Shown here piece by piece: positions 41,783 through 58,694 of a stretch of DNA of 64,000 nt. Numbering within the stretch: the stretch's first letter is position 1; the number at the start of each line of letters is the position of its first letter. The stretch spans positions 1,180,501-1,244,500 of the forward strand of contig JAJFZO010000747.1 of NCBI GenBank assembly GCA_021397835.1, given 5' to 3'. The notes beneath the pieces are model-generated. The model had not been told where the DNA came from. It did not search any database and saw only the letters and a list, made by a program, of their open reading frames with translations. Source of the DNA: Moringa oleifera (Eukaryota; Streptophyta; Magnoliopsida; Brassicales; Moringaceae). The position numbers and the translations under genes are program-made.

Positions 41783-43050
41783 TGCACCTGATCTTTCATA
41801 CTTTTGTTCATCTTTGGTTGGTTGTCTTGCGTAACCCATACATAGTTGTCTATGCCATTGTAGTGCTCTTACATCAGTTGAGTTTCTGGATGTATCTGAT
41901 GGTTTTATGTTGCATCCTTGTGTTATAGAGCTGAACACCTCTTTAGCTATGCAGAGCAGAATTTTGTAGTCGGAGCAGAACTTGAGTTATGGAATTAATT
42001 TCATTTTAAATTTCTTCTGTTCAGAGTGGGATTTCATCTTATCCTGCCCCTTCTTGTTGAATAAATGAAAGGATGTGGTTGGTCATTGACCCATGCTTAA
42101 GTAATATATGTACCTTGTGTTGAGGATGACATTTGCAGTTTCAGTTCATGTGAAATTACTTCAATCACATTTATCTGTCCATAACTTTTGACAGCATCTT
42201 CCAGCTATCCAATTAAAACACTTTATGATGAATTTCTTTTTGGTTTCTTTCCAGAGTTGCAGCTCACATTGTGAAATTCAAATCAGAAGTACAGAACGAT
42301 CTTAAGTTTATGGAGGGATGTTGTCAAACACATAGTACATTATGATTTGCCTTAAACAATGTCATATGATCTGCAGAAATATGCATAAAATTAAAATTGT
42401 AACATATTTCTGAATATAGTTGGAATAAAAGATTGTATGGACAATCATAATGAAAAAGATAATATTCATAATCATAGTTTGGACAAAAGGGTTTCAGCAA
42501 AATCATTAGCTGTTTCTTCTTATCTTTCTTTAATCTGAAAAGTCAGTTTCTTTCAAAAAAATTCTGAAATAAAGTTAGTTTTTTCATAATTGTTACAAAA
42601 AAAGTTGAAATCTTTATGTTCCAAATTGAATTTGCCCATAAATGCTTTTGCATGAACGAAAAAACAACAGGCTGTTCATGGTGCTGGGCTGCGAGTGGGC
42701 ACTTCATATCATTTTGTGATTTTTTTGAGAAACTCGATTTTCTTTTTGTGAAGGAAGCTTGGATCGAGGGACAGAGTAGTACTGCAATTTACTGAAAGTA
42801 GCCTCCCTATGGAATAAATCCATGGCAATATTTAGAAATTAAAGAGAGGAAACTGGAAAAGGTAAGGAAAGCGAATAAGTGATAATTTCCTTCTTTAAAA
42901 ACGCCATGCCTGCCCCACCAAGCACCATAACTCTCAGTTTCTTTGCGTTTCCTTTTAGCCAACATTTGCTCCTTACTGACATGAGCACTGACATTGATAA
43001 AGAGAGATAGAGAGATAGGGCGACAGAGTGAGAATGATATTTCTTGATAA
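41783..43050. other. Intergenic region between mS34-like and RING-CH genes
   Basis: Contains the mS34-like 3' untranslated region and, near 42880-43050, the purine-rich leader of the next gene. No other gene or RNA was recognised. Confidence 0.55.
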
Positions 43051-43221
43051 CAAAAGGTGAGAGAGTACGAGAGACAGCAAGACAGAACTACCTACTCTCC
43101 TCAAATCTATGCTTTGTCTGTGTTGAAACAGCTGAAACCCTTTAAGAATCCTCTTACCTTTGAGCTCAACCCATGCTCTTTCTCACAATTCCATGACTTC
43201 TCTCTTTCTGAGTCTCAAAAA

Positions 43222-45378
43222 ATGCCAATTTCAGACCCACGCCATTTTGGCAGAGACCCCCAAGACCCCCATTGTTGCCGGTGCATCACCGGAGGCAATG
43301 TGGCACACTCTGGGGACTCATTTTCCTGCGAGATTGGAAGTGACAGGGGCTCTTCTGTGGCAGATTGCTCGTCAGACGTGGATTTGGAGAGTGGGCTTTT
43401 GGAGTTGAAACTGCATTTAGATAACAAAGCTGAGAGAGATTGCAGGATTTGCCACTTGGGTTTGGAAAGTTGTGATCAAGAGTATGGAGTGCCGATTCAG
43501 TTGGGTTGCTCATGCAAAGGGGATTTAGGTACTGCTCACAAGAAATGTGCAGAGACTTGGTTCAAGATCAAGGGAAACATGTAAGTGAAGCTGTAAGAAA
43601 CTTTCAACCTCTTCATGTTGTGCTCTATGGTGTTTGCTACTAACTGGTTTTAGAGCAATTATGCACTAAGATGCTGCATTCTGCATTGTTTGATAAAACT
43701 AATAGATACACAATTGTTTGGCGCTTAGTACTGTTTAAGATTGATTCATGGGATTCTTTGTTGATATGTTTTGTCTCCTTCCCATGTGAACTTGTGAATA
43801 TACAGTTGCCACTTCTTGTATTGTTCTTGTTCTTACGCCCTCCATTTTACTGCTGATAAAGGGAAGAGGTAGAGGAAAATAGAGATGGTGCTACAATAAA
43901 CCTTAGCTCTGCCTACAATCTGGCCTAGTGAAAGCAATGTCAAACATATTTTATAGGACTTCAATTTCTTTCCTCATTCATATCCTAGAATCAGAATCAG
44001 TGGAAGTAAAGTTGGTTAATTAGAGAAGATGGAGAAAAAAAAAAAAAGCCTAGAAAATTTTGTGCTTCCATTGTAGTCCTCCTTCAGAAATGCTTCACAT
44101 TACTCTCTGTTGTATAACCAGGCAAAAGTTTTCTCCATGACGTGCTACCTTATTTTAACTGCTTCCTTATTTACATTCCGGATCTTTTAGGAACTGTTGT
44201 CCACATAGATATGAAATCTTTTGAGGCTTAAATCATGGGAACTTCTTACAGATCTCTGTAGTCTGCATATGTTGAATGAACAAGATTACACTGAGAGCAT
44301 TTAGTTCTTGTAAGATTGTCATCTTTTATAAATAATGTAAATGTGATTCTGATGGTAAAGAAAGATGGAACTCGGTGAAGAAGATCGGATCATATAGAGA
44401 TATTACTTTCATATTTATGCTGATAAGCTCATTAATGGAAATGTATTCCCATGGTTGTAATAGATAACTTGTTCTTGCTATTCATTTGCTGGAGAAGGAA
44501 TGATTCTTTTTCTGACTCTAAAGGTTATTTTGATGAATCAGTCTACTTCCATTAGAGGGTAAGGCTTCAAGGCTTTCCAAGATATCTAGCTTACTGTCTT
44601 TGTAGGAATATTACTTTCCCATCGCGAACCTGCAAATGAAATTACACATAATCTCTGCACATCTTAACATGTAAATGATTTATTAAAAGCATCTGCTTGA
44701 TTTTAAGGAAGAGAATATCTTGTGGAACTTTATAGTCAAGAGAAAATTCCCCATGCTATTGCAGCAAGGGGGGATGGTATGGGAGGAAAGCTACTTTCCT
44801 GGTGTAGTGCTTTCACTAAGAAGGAAAAGAACAAGAACAGTATCCTATTATCAGGAACTGATATCGTGGAGAAGATTCTGATATTTTTTTTTCTTAATGT
44901 TCTTCTTTCTCGTACTATCATAATAAATAACAAAAATCCGTTTTATCTTCTTTCCAAAAGATCAAGATAATCAGATTAATAGAGGATCTTGATTTTCATT
45001 TGAGATGGTGTATACAGATATTTGAGTTCTTTTATTCTCTAGAGAGCTTTGCCCTCCGAAACCACTTGGATTGTCATGCTAAAGAAACTTTTAATCATAA
45101 ATGAGTTGCAGCCTCTCCTATATCATTATTGACATGTTCTGCTTCATGTTTTCTCCAGGACCTGTGAGATCTGTGGTGCAACTGCACTTAATGTTGCTGG
45201 GGATCAGATGAACCAGGCAAATAATGCTGCTGCAAATCAATCTGTACCAGCAGCACCAGTAATCCTTGTGGAAACCAGAACCTTCTGGCACAGTCGCCGC
45301 CTAGTGAATTTCTTACTTGGTTGCATGGTCTTCGCCTTTGTTATTTCTTGGTTCTTTCACTTCAGAATCCTAACATGA
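43222..45378 (+). CDS. RING-CH (RINGv, C4HC3) membrane protein, probable E3 ubiquitin ligase
   Basis: Two exons (43222-43580, 45159-45378) separated by a 1.6-kb intron; 192 residues from the chosen ATG. The RING-CH ligands are C74-x2-C77-x18-C96-x-C98-x7-H106-x2-C109-x12-C122-x2-C125; His in fifth place defines the C4HC3 (MARCH-like) type. A single hydrophobic segment, LVNFLLGCMVFAFVISWFFHF, sits at the extreme C-terminus, so the protein is probably tail-anchored with the RING in the cytosol. The reading frame is open 165 bases upstream to another ATG (43057), giving 55 extra residues with no conserved look. MPISDPRHF was preferred because the upstream stretch reads like leader sequence. Substrate unknown. 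Confidence 0.87.
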
Positions 45379-46091
45379 ATCCACAGCCTTTCTTCCTATC
45401 CAGGCTCAGTTGCCAAATTTCTTGCTCTGTTTTTACTTGTATGTTCTCATATATTAAGTAAAAGACTCTGCACATCATAGTATGTATCATATAACATCTA
45501 TTTTCTCAATTAGTGGGAAGTTCCTCAAAATTTAAAGGGTGCAAATTGAAGTGTGCCAACCTGCCTTTTGAATAAGCTAACAATGACATGCATACAATTT
45601 TGCAGCTACAGCAGAATATATTCTGGGCTTTTAGAAATGGATTGCTTCCAGTTTTCAGGAAAAAATTGAGGACATATGCCAATAATGGTCATCCTGTTAG
45701 CCTGATCGGCACAATATTCATATTGTTGAACTGGTGATCAGCAATACAGTATTACCAATGGCACTCAGTGGTTTTTGGACAGTTTACATCATGATCACTG
45801 ACTAGCATAGCACCTGTGTTTTCTCGTTATTTTCAAAAGTCCAGCATTCAACTACCTCTAGCTTGCTAAGGTACTTTCTCTGTTCAAATTCTGATGAATG
45901 TATTGAAATTTACCACTACTCGGTTCAAGCATCGGAAACATCATAAAGCAATCTCTGGTTAAGTAAGATGAAAGAAGCAGCCTTGAAATGAAAACACCTA
46001 TTGAATCGAGTCGAATATAAAGCTCATGGCCCTCATAAGCGACATTCATACATTAAACTTTCATATCAAGAAGAGAACAATAAATCATATA
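45379..46091. other. Convergent intergenic region, RING-CH 3' end to RPAC2 3' end
   Basis: About 710 bases holding two 3' untranslated regions. Nothing else was seen. Confidence 0.6.
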
Positions 46092-47672
46092 TTAACCACT
46101 ATCTGAATCTATATTCATGGTTTCCACAGACTTGCTTGCCTTAAAATTGTCAACAGCCTTGTCAAAAGTGCTTCTGACATGCCTGCACATCAGCATTAGA
46201 TCCTGACAAGCATCTTTCAACACCTCTCTTGCTGGATCACCTACAAATTTCCATGGAGCACCCACAGCCACCCCCAAGAAGAAAGGAAGAGAAGCTTCGT
46301 ATTAGATGAATAATCACTAGGGTTTTTGAATTGTTCTACAACTATTAGCAGCTAAGTTGACTTCCATATGCCGCCAACTCAAAGCATTCATACAAACTAT
46401 TGAGAGGCCATAAGGGATGAGATAGCAAATCTAGTACACATTATAATGGCTCAGGAGTGATCTTTGAATAGTCAACATCCATAAACTACTTAAGCCCACA
46501 TAACAAATTTATGATTCAAAATAACAGTAACTATATTCGCACTCTAATTTATTTGTTTTGCATTATGACTCACTTGGATGTAACTGATTGTATAACAACC
46601 TAGATTTAGTGCATATGTAAAGGGTTGCACCCCTTGTTGCCAGTATATAATAATACACTTTTGTTCCTGCTAAAAAAGAGAAAGCATGAATGTTGACCTT
46701 GAGCACAATAACAAGGTTTTAAATTGACAGGTTGATGTCTTGAAATATAGTAGTTCAGGCAAACATATCTGATAACCCTATTAGAGCACTGGTGGATGAC
46801 ACTAGTGGCAGAAATAGCTTCACAGGAATGAATTACCTGTTGTCTGCACTCTAATATTAACTCGAGCATCTGAAGGATGAGGAATGCTGTACCCACAGAA
46901 TGTTACCCTTGGGCTGCAAAATTTAATCATAACATGCTTAGAATATTGGTACATAGAGCAATCCACAATAACAAATAATATCCTTCACATATGAAGAAAG
47001 GAAAATTGGCAACTCCGAGGGAGAAATGGCATCTGTGGGAAGTCAAAAAGAAGCAATAGCTAGGTAGTATCTCATATGACTTTGCTGAAGATGCTAAACA
47101 TCATTCATTGCAAGAGAATGAAAACTTCAAACCACATGAGAAGAAACTGGAGGGTGATGTTTCAATCGTATTAGATTTCGGTAGTTGTGGTGTCTGTCCA
47201 AAAATATACTATCAAAATATATGAGCCATAGGCATGAACAGGGGTAGAATTCATTAAGAAATCAGGACTCAGTAGCAATCCTACACATATAAGCCAAATA
47301 CACCCAATTTCATCTCCCTCTAAAAACAAAAATAGTAAGGTTCATAAGCATCCAGAGAAAGCACATAATTTATACATATATACAAATCAGATACTACAAT
47401 GACTTGATACTAAAACAAGGTGATCGATTAAAAGCAAACAATAACTCTTAGATGCTATCAACATAAAGATCCAAAACTCCAATAGACTAGAATGTAGGAT
47501 AATACAGAAAAAAGCGGTAGGAAGCAGCTATGAAGGATCATCTTATAGAGATCATATTAGTTAAAACTGACTCTTGATTCAAGGTGAATCTGACAGCATT
47601 TGCAAGAGTATGATCCTCTTCTGTCAGAGAAAATGTTGCGTGACTATGATCAGTGAAGGAACCGTGTTCCAT
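46092..47672 (-). CDS. RPAC2: DNA-directed RNA polymerases I and III subunit RPAC2 (AC19/AC14 type)
   Basis: Shared small subunit of Pol I and Pol III, pairing with RPAC1 (AC40) in the assembly platform equivalent to the bacterial alpha dimer. Three coding exons (47572-47672, 46837-46913, 46092-46240) join to 108 residues. The family core is clear: SLTEEDHTLANAVRFTLNQD, then PRVTFCGYSIPHPSDARVNI, then QTTGDPAREVLKDACQDLM. The start MEHGSFTDHS matches the N-terminus I recall for the Arabidopsis protein; the preceding bases are 5' leader. At least one non-coding exon probably lies near 47990-48120. The gene is divergent from TIM10. Confidence 0.93.
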
Positions 47673-48119
47673 GGCAGCTTGTATAATCTGCAAACAAAAT
47701 AAAAAGGCAGAATAACACGATTAAAGAAGAATCCTTTCTCTGATAATCATTAAACAAAAACCCAAGAAAAAAAGGATAAATTACACGGCGGTATTAAAAG
47801 CCACTAATCTTCACATACTTTCATTAAGAAAAAACAAAATCTAACAGCATATTTTGCTTCCTCTGCCTTTAGCTACTTCGTTAATCAAGTTTGAAAGTAG
47901 ACTCTCCACCATCAAAATTAATTTAAAGATTTTAACTCCCAATATCCAACTAATACAGATAGAATATATGCAGACATAAAAATGCATACACAGAGAGAGC
48001 AAGTTCAGGAATTGCCTGTTTATCGTAGTGGAATTCTTCTCCTTTAGTTCTGTCTTCGGTCTTGCAGAAACCCCAAAACCCAAAACCCTCAAATTACAAA
48101 GCAGAAACGGAAGTGAGAA

Positions 48120-48445
48120 GCAATTCCATGTTGGTACTCATATCCAAAATATGCAATAAATCCCATGATTCGGATAAATTTACACTTTAGTCCCCATATT
48201 TATCCATATTTACTAATACGTGGCACTTAATGATTGGATATTTGTTAAAATTTTCAAACCTAGATGTGGCAATATCAAAGCTCTTCCCTTTGTCTTTCCC
48301 TTCCAGTGTCGTCAGACCTCTTAAACCCTAATATTTCATAGGACTTTCCGGTGAAATACAGCAAGCTAGGGTTTTTCTTTCATTGTTTCACTTCCTCTGA
48401 GGACCTCTGCACCCTACTAACAGCATCCACTATTTATCTAATAAA
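48120..48445. promoter_or_regulatory. Shared head-to-head promoter region of RPAC2 and TIM10, with telo-boxes
   Basis: Only a few hundred bases separate the probable 5' ends of RPAC2 (-) and TIM10 (+). A perfect telo-box AAACCCTAA lies at 48323-48331, and an inverted relative (ctagggtttttc) near 48366. AAAACCC-type words occur on the RPAC2 side near 48070. Telo-boxes are typical of plant ribosome, translation and cell-growth genes. No clear TATA box was found. Confidence 0.6.
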
Positions 48446-48537
48446 GTAAGTTCGTTTTGTCTCTTTTCAATGGTTTGTTTTACAATTTAGCAAATTTCAC
48501 AGAACTCAAGTATCTGTTATTGTTGATTCAGGGTCTA

Positions 48538-50757
48538 ATGGCTGCCAACAATGCATCACCCGTGGGGATTGATAAAGAACAGGTTGCTTCTTCTTCTTCT
48601 TCTTCTTCATCTTTGGGATCTATTTTTTAAGCTTATGGTGTTCGTAACTATAGAAAACTATTCTGATAATGTCATATTTGAGTTGTTTGCTTTGTAGAGA
48701 TAAGCCTTTTAGATTTTTTCTATTCCTTTTTCCCCCTTCCAAAAAATTATGGGTTTTACTTATGGTGATTCTTACCATACATGATGCATGGTCAAGGGCG
48801 AACTTGTTTGATCCAAAAACCGATGAGCTAAGAACAGCTATAATCTGCACCCTAACTGGTTTCTCATGTTTGAAGCTTTCTTCAAGATGGTCCAGGATGT
48901 TAAATCAGTGTAGTTATATTTTCCATACTTGCTTTGCTCATGAATCCTGATTCAAGGTTGATGATTCTTTTGAAATATAATTTCAAGTTTATGATTTTTT
49001 CTTCAATAATTCGGCAGGCCTTTGGTATGGCTGAAACAGAGATGGAGTATAGGGTAGAATTGTTCAACAGGTACGATTCTGCTCTGTATTGTGTGGTCGA
49101 TGGTGCTGTCAACATCGTCTTTGTTAAATATGTATTATGTAGAGGTTGTTTCTATGAAAGGTGCCAAGATTTGATTGAAATTGTGAATTTCATGGCTAGC
49201 ACCACATGATGATGGGCATTCTTCAAGGGCCACTGCTCTTGTTAGTGAAGACCTTTACTTTAATTGTTTCTACATGTATCATCTGGTCTATGAATCTGAC
49301 ACTTCATGGTATAATGACTGTTGAAGAGATATCAGTCACTTATCATGTTTGTACATGAGTAGGGGGTTTACAAAAATTGTTTAATATGTTAGGATTTTGT
49401 TTGTTAATATGTTTGTAATCTTGTTTCTAAGGATGAAGTTGGTTCATGGAGTGAAAGGCTTGTGAAAATGAAGTTGTTAAGAGCTATAAGACATTTTTGT
49501 TTGTTGATTCATAACCAAGACTTTGGGTCTTAAGAGCTGTTTGACATGTTGCACGCATTTGAAGGCCTAGTTCCATGCCAACTGTGTAAATGGTCATTTT
49601 GTGGTGTGTTGGGAAACCTTTTTAAGAGGATCATGAGTTTCACTGGTTACTATGATAAAGTTGGCTGTGTCCTGTTGGGCAGAGGATTTTAAGTCATGGT
49701 CATGTTGTTTCTACTCAGTAAATTTATTTAAAAGTAGGTCCATGTTTGGTGCTTTGAAGTCTATATTCTTTGGGGTGAATCTAATTGTAAATAATTTGGC
49801 ATTGTAATGCATTGTTTTCTGAGTTCAGCCTTATTCTTTTGTCAGGCTCACCCAAACATGCTTCAATAAGTGCATTGGCAAAACGTATGAGAACCTCTGT
49901 TCTTTTCTTTTGCTCAATTTGAGTTATAACAGGATTTCAGGATTGAAAATTTTGGATAGCAACTACTGAGAAACTTCTTCATTTCTCTTATCAGGTACAA
50001 GGAGGCTGAACTAAATATGGGTGAAAATAGCTGCATTGACCGCTGTGTTGCAAAGTACTGGCAGGTACGCTCCATAATGTTTGATTTTAGTGCCATCTGT
50101 TTTGGCTATTCTTTTGCTTACTTGTATCTATATAAAACTAGCTTTAGTTGTTTATTTGTCTTAGCCTTTCTACCTTTTTTCCTTTTCAGTTTTTTCCCTT
50201 GTCTTATAAGTCCCAATGAAATATAATATACGATTTCTCTCCAATACTTGCTGCCCTTGAAACTCTAGACCTTCATAAGGTTTTTTGTACTAAGTCACGT
50301 TGGATATATCATATAAGAAGGGATTACATTAGCTGTAAACTTGTGACACAATTAATTAAAGCAAGTTATTTTCATGTTATCCAAAAAAGAAAAAAGAACA
50401 GTAAGTTAGGTTCCATTTTCAAGCATCATCTTGCTTTCATTGTGCATTTGGCTGCACTCTGCATGCTAAGCTTTTTACTTTGATCTTATGCATCTTGTGT
50501 GCCGGGTTGGCTCTGTCAGTCATGATATTTACTTATGTTAAATGTCTTGCCAACTGTATTCTACCCTGCATTGACATTCTTTGTAATTTTCACAGTGCAT
50601 TCTCTAATTATAAGAACCTAACTGACATGCATATCGTGCTATTATATTATTCACCATGCTTTTGGAGGCTCTACAGCTTTATGATTAAACTTCCCTTGCC
50701 ATTTTTCAGGTGAACGCTATGATTGGGCAGCTGCTAAGTGCTGGTCGGCCAATGTGA
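48538..50757 (+). CDS. TIM10: Mitochondrial intermembrane-space chaperone TIM10
   Basis: Small TIM chaperone that escorts hydrophobic carrier precursors across the intermembrane space with TIM9. Five exons (48538-48582, 49018-49070, 49846-49884, 49995-50064, 50710-50757) join to 84 residues, the usual length. The twin CX3C motifs CFNKC and CIDRC are present and form the two intramolecular disulfides via the MIA pathway. The conserved YKEAELNMGENSCIDRC segment is intact. At the exon 3-4 junction the codon formed is ACG, giving GKTYKE where I recall KRYKE in Arabidopsis. A short intron (48446-48531) probably splits the 5' leader, with its acceptor seven bases before the ATG. Its clients include carriers such as the UCP at the start of the window. 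Confidence 0.94.
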
Positions 50758-51613
50758 AACTTAGACTCCTGATTAACATAATGTTCCCTGTCAAATGCAT
50801 GTAGGCTTGTTGCCTATGGTTGCGGAAACTGAAATTGATTACTCCATTAACTTTCCAGTGACCTCTTCTTTATGAGGTTGATCCGTTTTTATTGTTTTGA
50901 TTAAGAATTCATGATAAAATCAGAGCTGCTTCAACATAATAAATTTTTTGGTATTGAGAATGAGAACTCGAATACACTGTTGGTGAGAAAGCAATGAGGA
51001 TGTCTGAACATTCATGGTTGCTAATCCTCCAAAAGGCTTAGCATAAGCACTACTACCTGTAGAAACTTTTGTGATTTCATAATTCCTATTAATCAAAGTC
51101 TGTTATCTTATTCTGACAACTGGTAGTGGAAGGACACAGAGATCAGTCTCTCCATTTTTACCAGAAAGTGTTGAGACAGTAAATACATATGTAGGAATCA
51201 TTCAAATGATGATATAAGAGAACATCAGTTAAGTCACTTTCATGTTGATGGGAGAAATTGAATTCTGTTCCGCTTACTCAGCCTGTTCTCTCTTTAGTTA
51301 AGTTATTTCAGCTGGGTATCAACTCATTTCTGATCCATCTCAAAATATTCAAAAGGGTCTATCTTCCAACATGGAAAGCCGAGCGGAGATTAACTGGAAG
51401 AGTACAATAGCTCCTCATAAGGATCAAGACTGAAGTAACAAAAAAGAACATGCACCAAAAACAATAGTGTTTACAATTAACCATGTGGTACTGTAGAAAG
51501 CAGAAACTCAAAATGCCAAAAGAGAATATATGGAGGTAGATACAAGGAATACTCTGAATGAAAATTAGTAAAAAGCAAAAACAAAAAGGTAAAAAGAAGC
51601 CCTATACACTTTT
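50758..51613. other. Convergent intergenic region, TIM10 3' end to BSK 3' end
   Basis: About 850 bases of 3' untranslated and spacer sequence. No gene was seen. Confidence 0.6.
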
Positions 51614-55258
<3,645 letters not shown>

Positions 55259-55469
55259 TGGCTTAAGTGTTCAACTCTAGAAAGAGAACTTTGTTAAGCT
55301 ACCGAAGTAAGTCTCTCTCTATATCTCTCACCAAAACCCAAAAACTTCAGCTTTCTCTCTCTAAAAAGTTTCCTTTCACTTTCTATCACTTTCTGGAGAG
55401 AGTAAGAGGGAAGTGAGTTTGGGGATTTGAGAGGAAGGAAGTAAAGAGTAGGGAAATGAGCAAGAAAAT

Positions 55470-58400
55470 TATAAGAGTGCAAAGGGCATTGTTTGGTTAC
55501 CGAGCAAGCAAGAGGAGAGCCCAAAAAAAAGAGGAAAAAAGAAAACTTTTTGGATCCAAGGTTTCTCTCTCTACCATTTTCACCACCTCATCATTCCCTC
55601 GTTTCCTGCTGCAAATTCCTCTTTTCTGTTTTTCTCGTTTCATTTCCTTCCCAAACACTCCACCACACCCACTCTCCACATCCGCGCGTACAGCAAACAA
55701 ACCACTACTGACCCAACCTCCCGTCCTCCCTGATTAGACCGTATCTCCTACGCCCGTAAATAACAGAAGATTTTAACTTACCACGCTGTCAGCGAATGAA
55801 TAGATCGGCAATTAATCGGCGTTATGTAAGCGATGGCTGGTCATGTGGTCAGTCAAAGTCAAAGTTTCTTTCAATGAGGCAATGCATGTACGAATGTTAT
55901 AAGAGCATACAACTTAGGCAAAGTTGCATTAATTTATGGGATTGATATATTAATGTAAGGTACTCATCATAATCTCCTAAAGAGAGGACTCTTCTGTTTT
56001 TTTTGGGTTTTGATTTTTAGGGTTTTGTTGCCTTTTCTAGTGTTGAATATGAGCATTGAGACTTGATATCTATGGCATTAGAAAGCAATGTGAGGTTGAG
56101 GAAGAAAAGGTGTTCAACTTTATTTCGCAATTAGTGGGTGTCATGCTTTGAGGATTAAAAGTCGAAAAAGATGAAACTGATTTAAAAGATAATCTTTCTT
56201 AACCCATATAAAAAGCATCATAAAAAATATTAAATAATTATATTTAATTAATTATGATACGATGGTGTTAAATATTTTAATTGCAAATTTTAAATTTGAT
56301 ATCAAATTAAAAATATAAGCTTTTATTATTAATTAATATTAACTTTAAATTAATTTAAAAATTAGTGCACAACTAGTTTGCGTGGGTATCCAAATTGTAG
56401 AGCATGATAAAAATATTAAAATCCTAATTGTTAAGTATAGAACTTGATCTTATATTGAAAATATGAATTTTTTCAAAAGATATTTTGAGTTTTTTTTTAT
56501 TTCTAAGATGTGATTTTTTTTAAAAAAAATTATCACAGTTGAAATATTCTTTCAAAAATTAACATGTTTAATAAATACTTTTATAAAATATTAAATAGTA
56601 AATTAAATAAATTTTAATATATTTATAATCAATAAAATATCCAATTTTTATTGATTTATCAAATGAAAAGTTAATTTCTTTTTATGAAATTTAGATTTTT
56701 TTAATAAATATTTAATATAAATTATTGAATAATTATACTTTTAAAGTTTTGTATCTTTTAGTGATTCTTATCTTTTCTTTATTTTATGAAAGATTCAAAA
56801 TTAAAAGATGGGTAAATTGAGAGAATCTATTTTCTCTTTTGTGGGGTTAATGAATTGCTAATTATCTCATAAAATAATGCTCATGAACAAGAAAAGCAAG
56901 GATTAAGACCCAAAAGTGAGATAAAATAGGAGGGTAGAATGATGAAGGTCTTTAGCAAGACATGCCTCACATGATGAAGAAAAACTCTCTAACCCAAGCT
57001 CAGCTTCTCCATGGCCAAACCTTTCCAGCTAAATTGACACATAGGGACCCAAATAAGACTTCCTTTAGTGCATGCATGGAGACCCAGATGCACTAACTTT
57101 CTTCTGGTACCTCCTCCCCCCAAAGGAAAGCTCACATGGGCAAGAGAGTTCATGAATTTTAATAAGCGGTTTGCTGAAATTTCAGCATAGACAAAGGAGA
57201 TCCTCTCAAGGATCTGTTTTGGAAACTTTCCAACATAGGTTGGAAAGGAAGGTCATGGAGTTGGGAGGCATAAGAGCAAATATCAACTCCTTTTTCCCTG
57301 CATTGACATGCTACCAAATAGATCCTAATTTAAAACACAAAACTCACCTTGTTTTTATGGACCACTTGAATATGATCAACCCAAATGATCTAAACAAAGA
57401 ATCACTTGAATAGATTGTCTGTCTTTTGGGTCACTAAAAAAGTTTAATACTTTACCAGTTACAAAATATTGATAGTGTATTAAATGTAGGGAAAAAGCTC
57501 TGATTTGGAAGATTGGTTCACAAGATCTTTAAAAACACTAGTATTTTGAAATTAGGAACCAAATTCCTCAACAGTTTGATGTGTGCTTATGTTTTCTTTT
57601 CAAAAAGTAATTTTTTTTTTAAAAATAATTTACTATATTGGTGTTCGAAAAAAATCGTATTCAACATTTTTCAAAATGTCAGCACAAATCATATCCATAG
57701 AAGATCTGGTTCTTGAATTAGATATTTGTATCCTATAACACAGAAAAGAAGACAAGAAAATGTAAGAAAAAAAGAGGAATAGTTCTGCTCCTGGGATGAA
57801 CAGACTGCAAGAGGTCAGCAATGCAGCAGCTTAGCCAGGCTTTTAGCTGCACTTGCACCAAGCAGCTCAGAAGGGAAGTCCAGGGAGATACAATTATCCC
57901 TTCCTTTTGGATAAAAATGACAGTGGTAGGGCAGGAAGAGGAGAAGGGAAGGTGGTATTAAGGAAAGAGAGAAAGGGAAAAATGAACAGTTTCTTTGATG
58001 GTGAAGGGGAAGCTAAAGAAAGAAAGGCATGTGATGGTAGTATTAGTGGCATCTCCAATTTCAGGCTATTATGAAGACAGAATGTGTAGAGTGAAAAGGC
58101 ATGGTGCTGGTGGTGGTCCTGGTGGGGCAACAGACAACAAGCATTATTAAATTGCATCATTAGCTCTTGCCAGCCCTGATTGCTTCAACAAGCCATCACA
58201 TGCCACCATCTTTTTGACACTTTTAGGAGTCTCCTGTGTGGCAACATCAAAGTATCTATGCACCCTTCCCCTCCCTTATCTTTTCTGGTTCTATCTGCAT
58301 AGCCTATCTCATCAACTCTTTGGACCTAAATTAGATTATTCATCTTTCAATATGTGTGTGTGGATATGTCCCTCTGTGTGTGTGTCTGTGTGTGTATGCT

Positions 58401-58694
58401 AGAGAGAGAGAGAGAGAGAGAGAGAGATAAGCTTGCTTTGAATAAAAATGAATTGATTTAATACTTTAACTTTCAGTACAGAAATAATAGAGCTTGTTAT
58501 TTTACCAGCAGTAGAGCTATCTTCAGCTTGAGCTGGCAACTATGTACATTTATCACTTTGCTTCTACCCTAGGATCTTGCAGGTTTCTTCTGTCCCTAGA
58601 GACAGAACTTGAACAAATTGGAAGCAGCCCATGAAAAGCAACCCTTCCAGCTGAAGGATGGAGATGATGATTGGAAGTATTCACAGAGAACTGT
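55470..58694. other. 3.2-kb intergenic region between BSK and IPCS
   Basis: The right-hand part of the BSK promoter/leader (55470-55760) is C/T-rich. From 55980 to 56870 the DNA is strongly AT-rich. From 56900 to 58250 it becomes mixed in composition without a convincing frame; small frames at 57171-57413 and 57853-58074 have no recognisable domain. A (TG)n-(GA)n microsatellite lies at 58370-58428. The IPCS 3' untranslated region should cover 58450-58694. Confidence 0.55.
58370..58428 (+). repeat. Compound microsatellite, imperfect (TG)n then (GA)n
   Basis: Interrupted TG repeats (58370-58396) are followed by about 27 bases of perfect AG repeats (58401-58428). They lie just downstream of the IPCS coding end. 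Confidence 0.93.

Noticed and set aside
43057..43221. Upstream ATG adding 55 residues to the RING-CH protein
   Set aside because: The extra residues lack conservation-like character and the DNA reads like a 5' leader. Kept as an alternative only.
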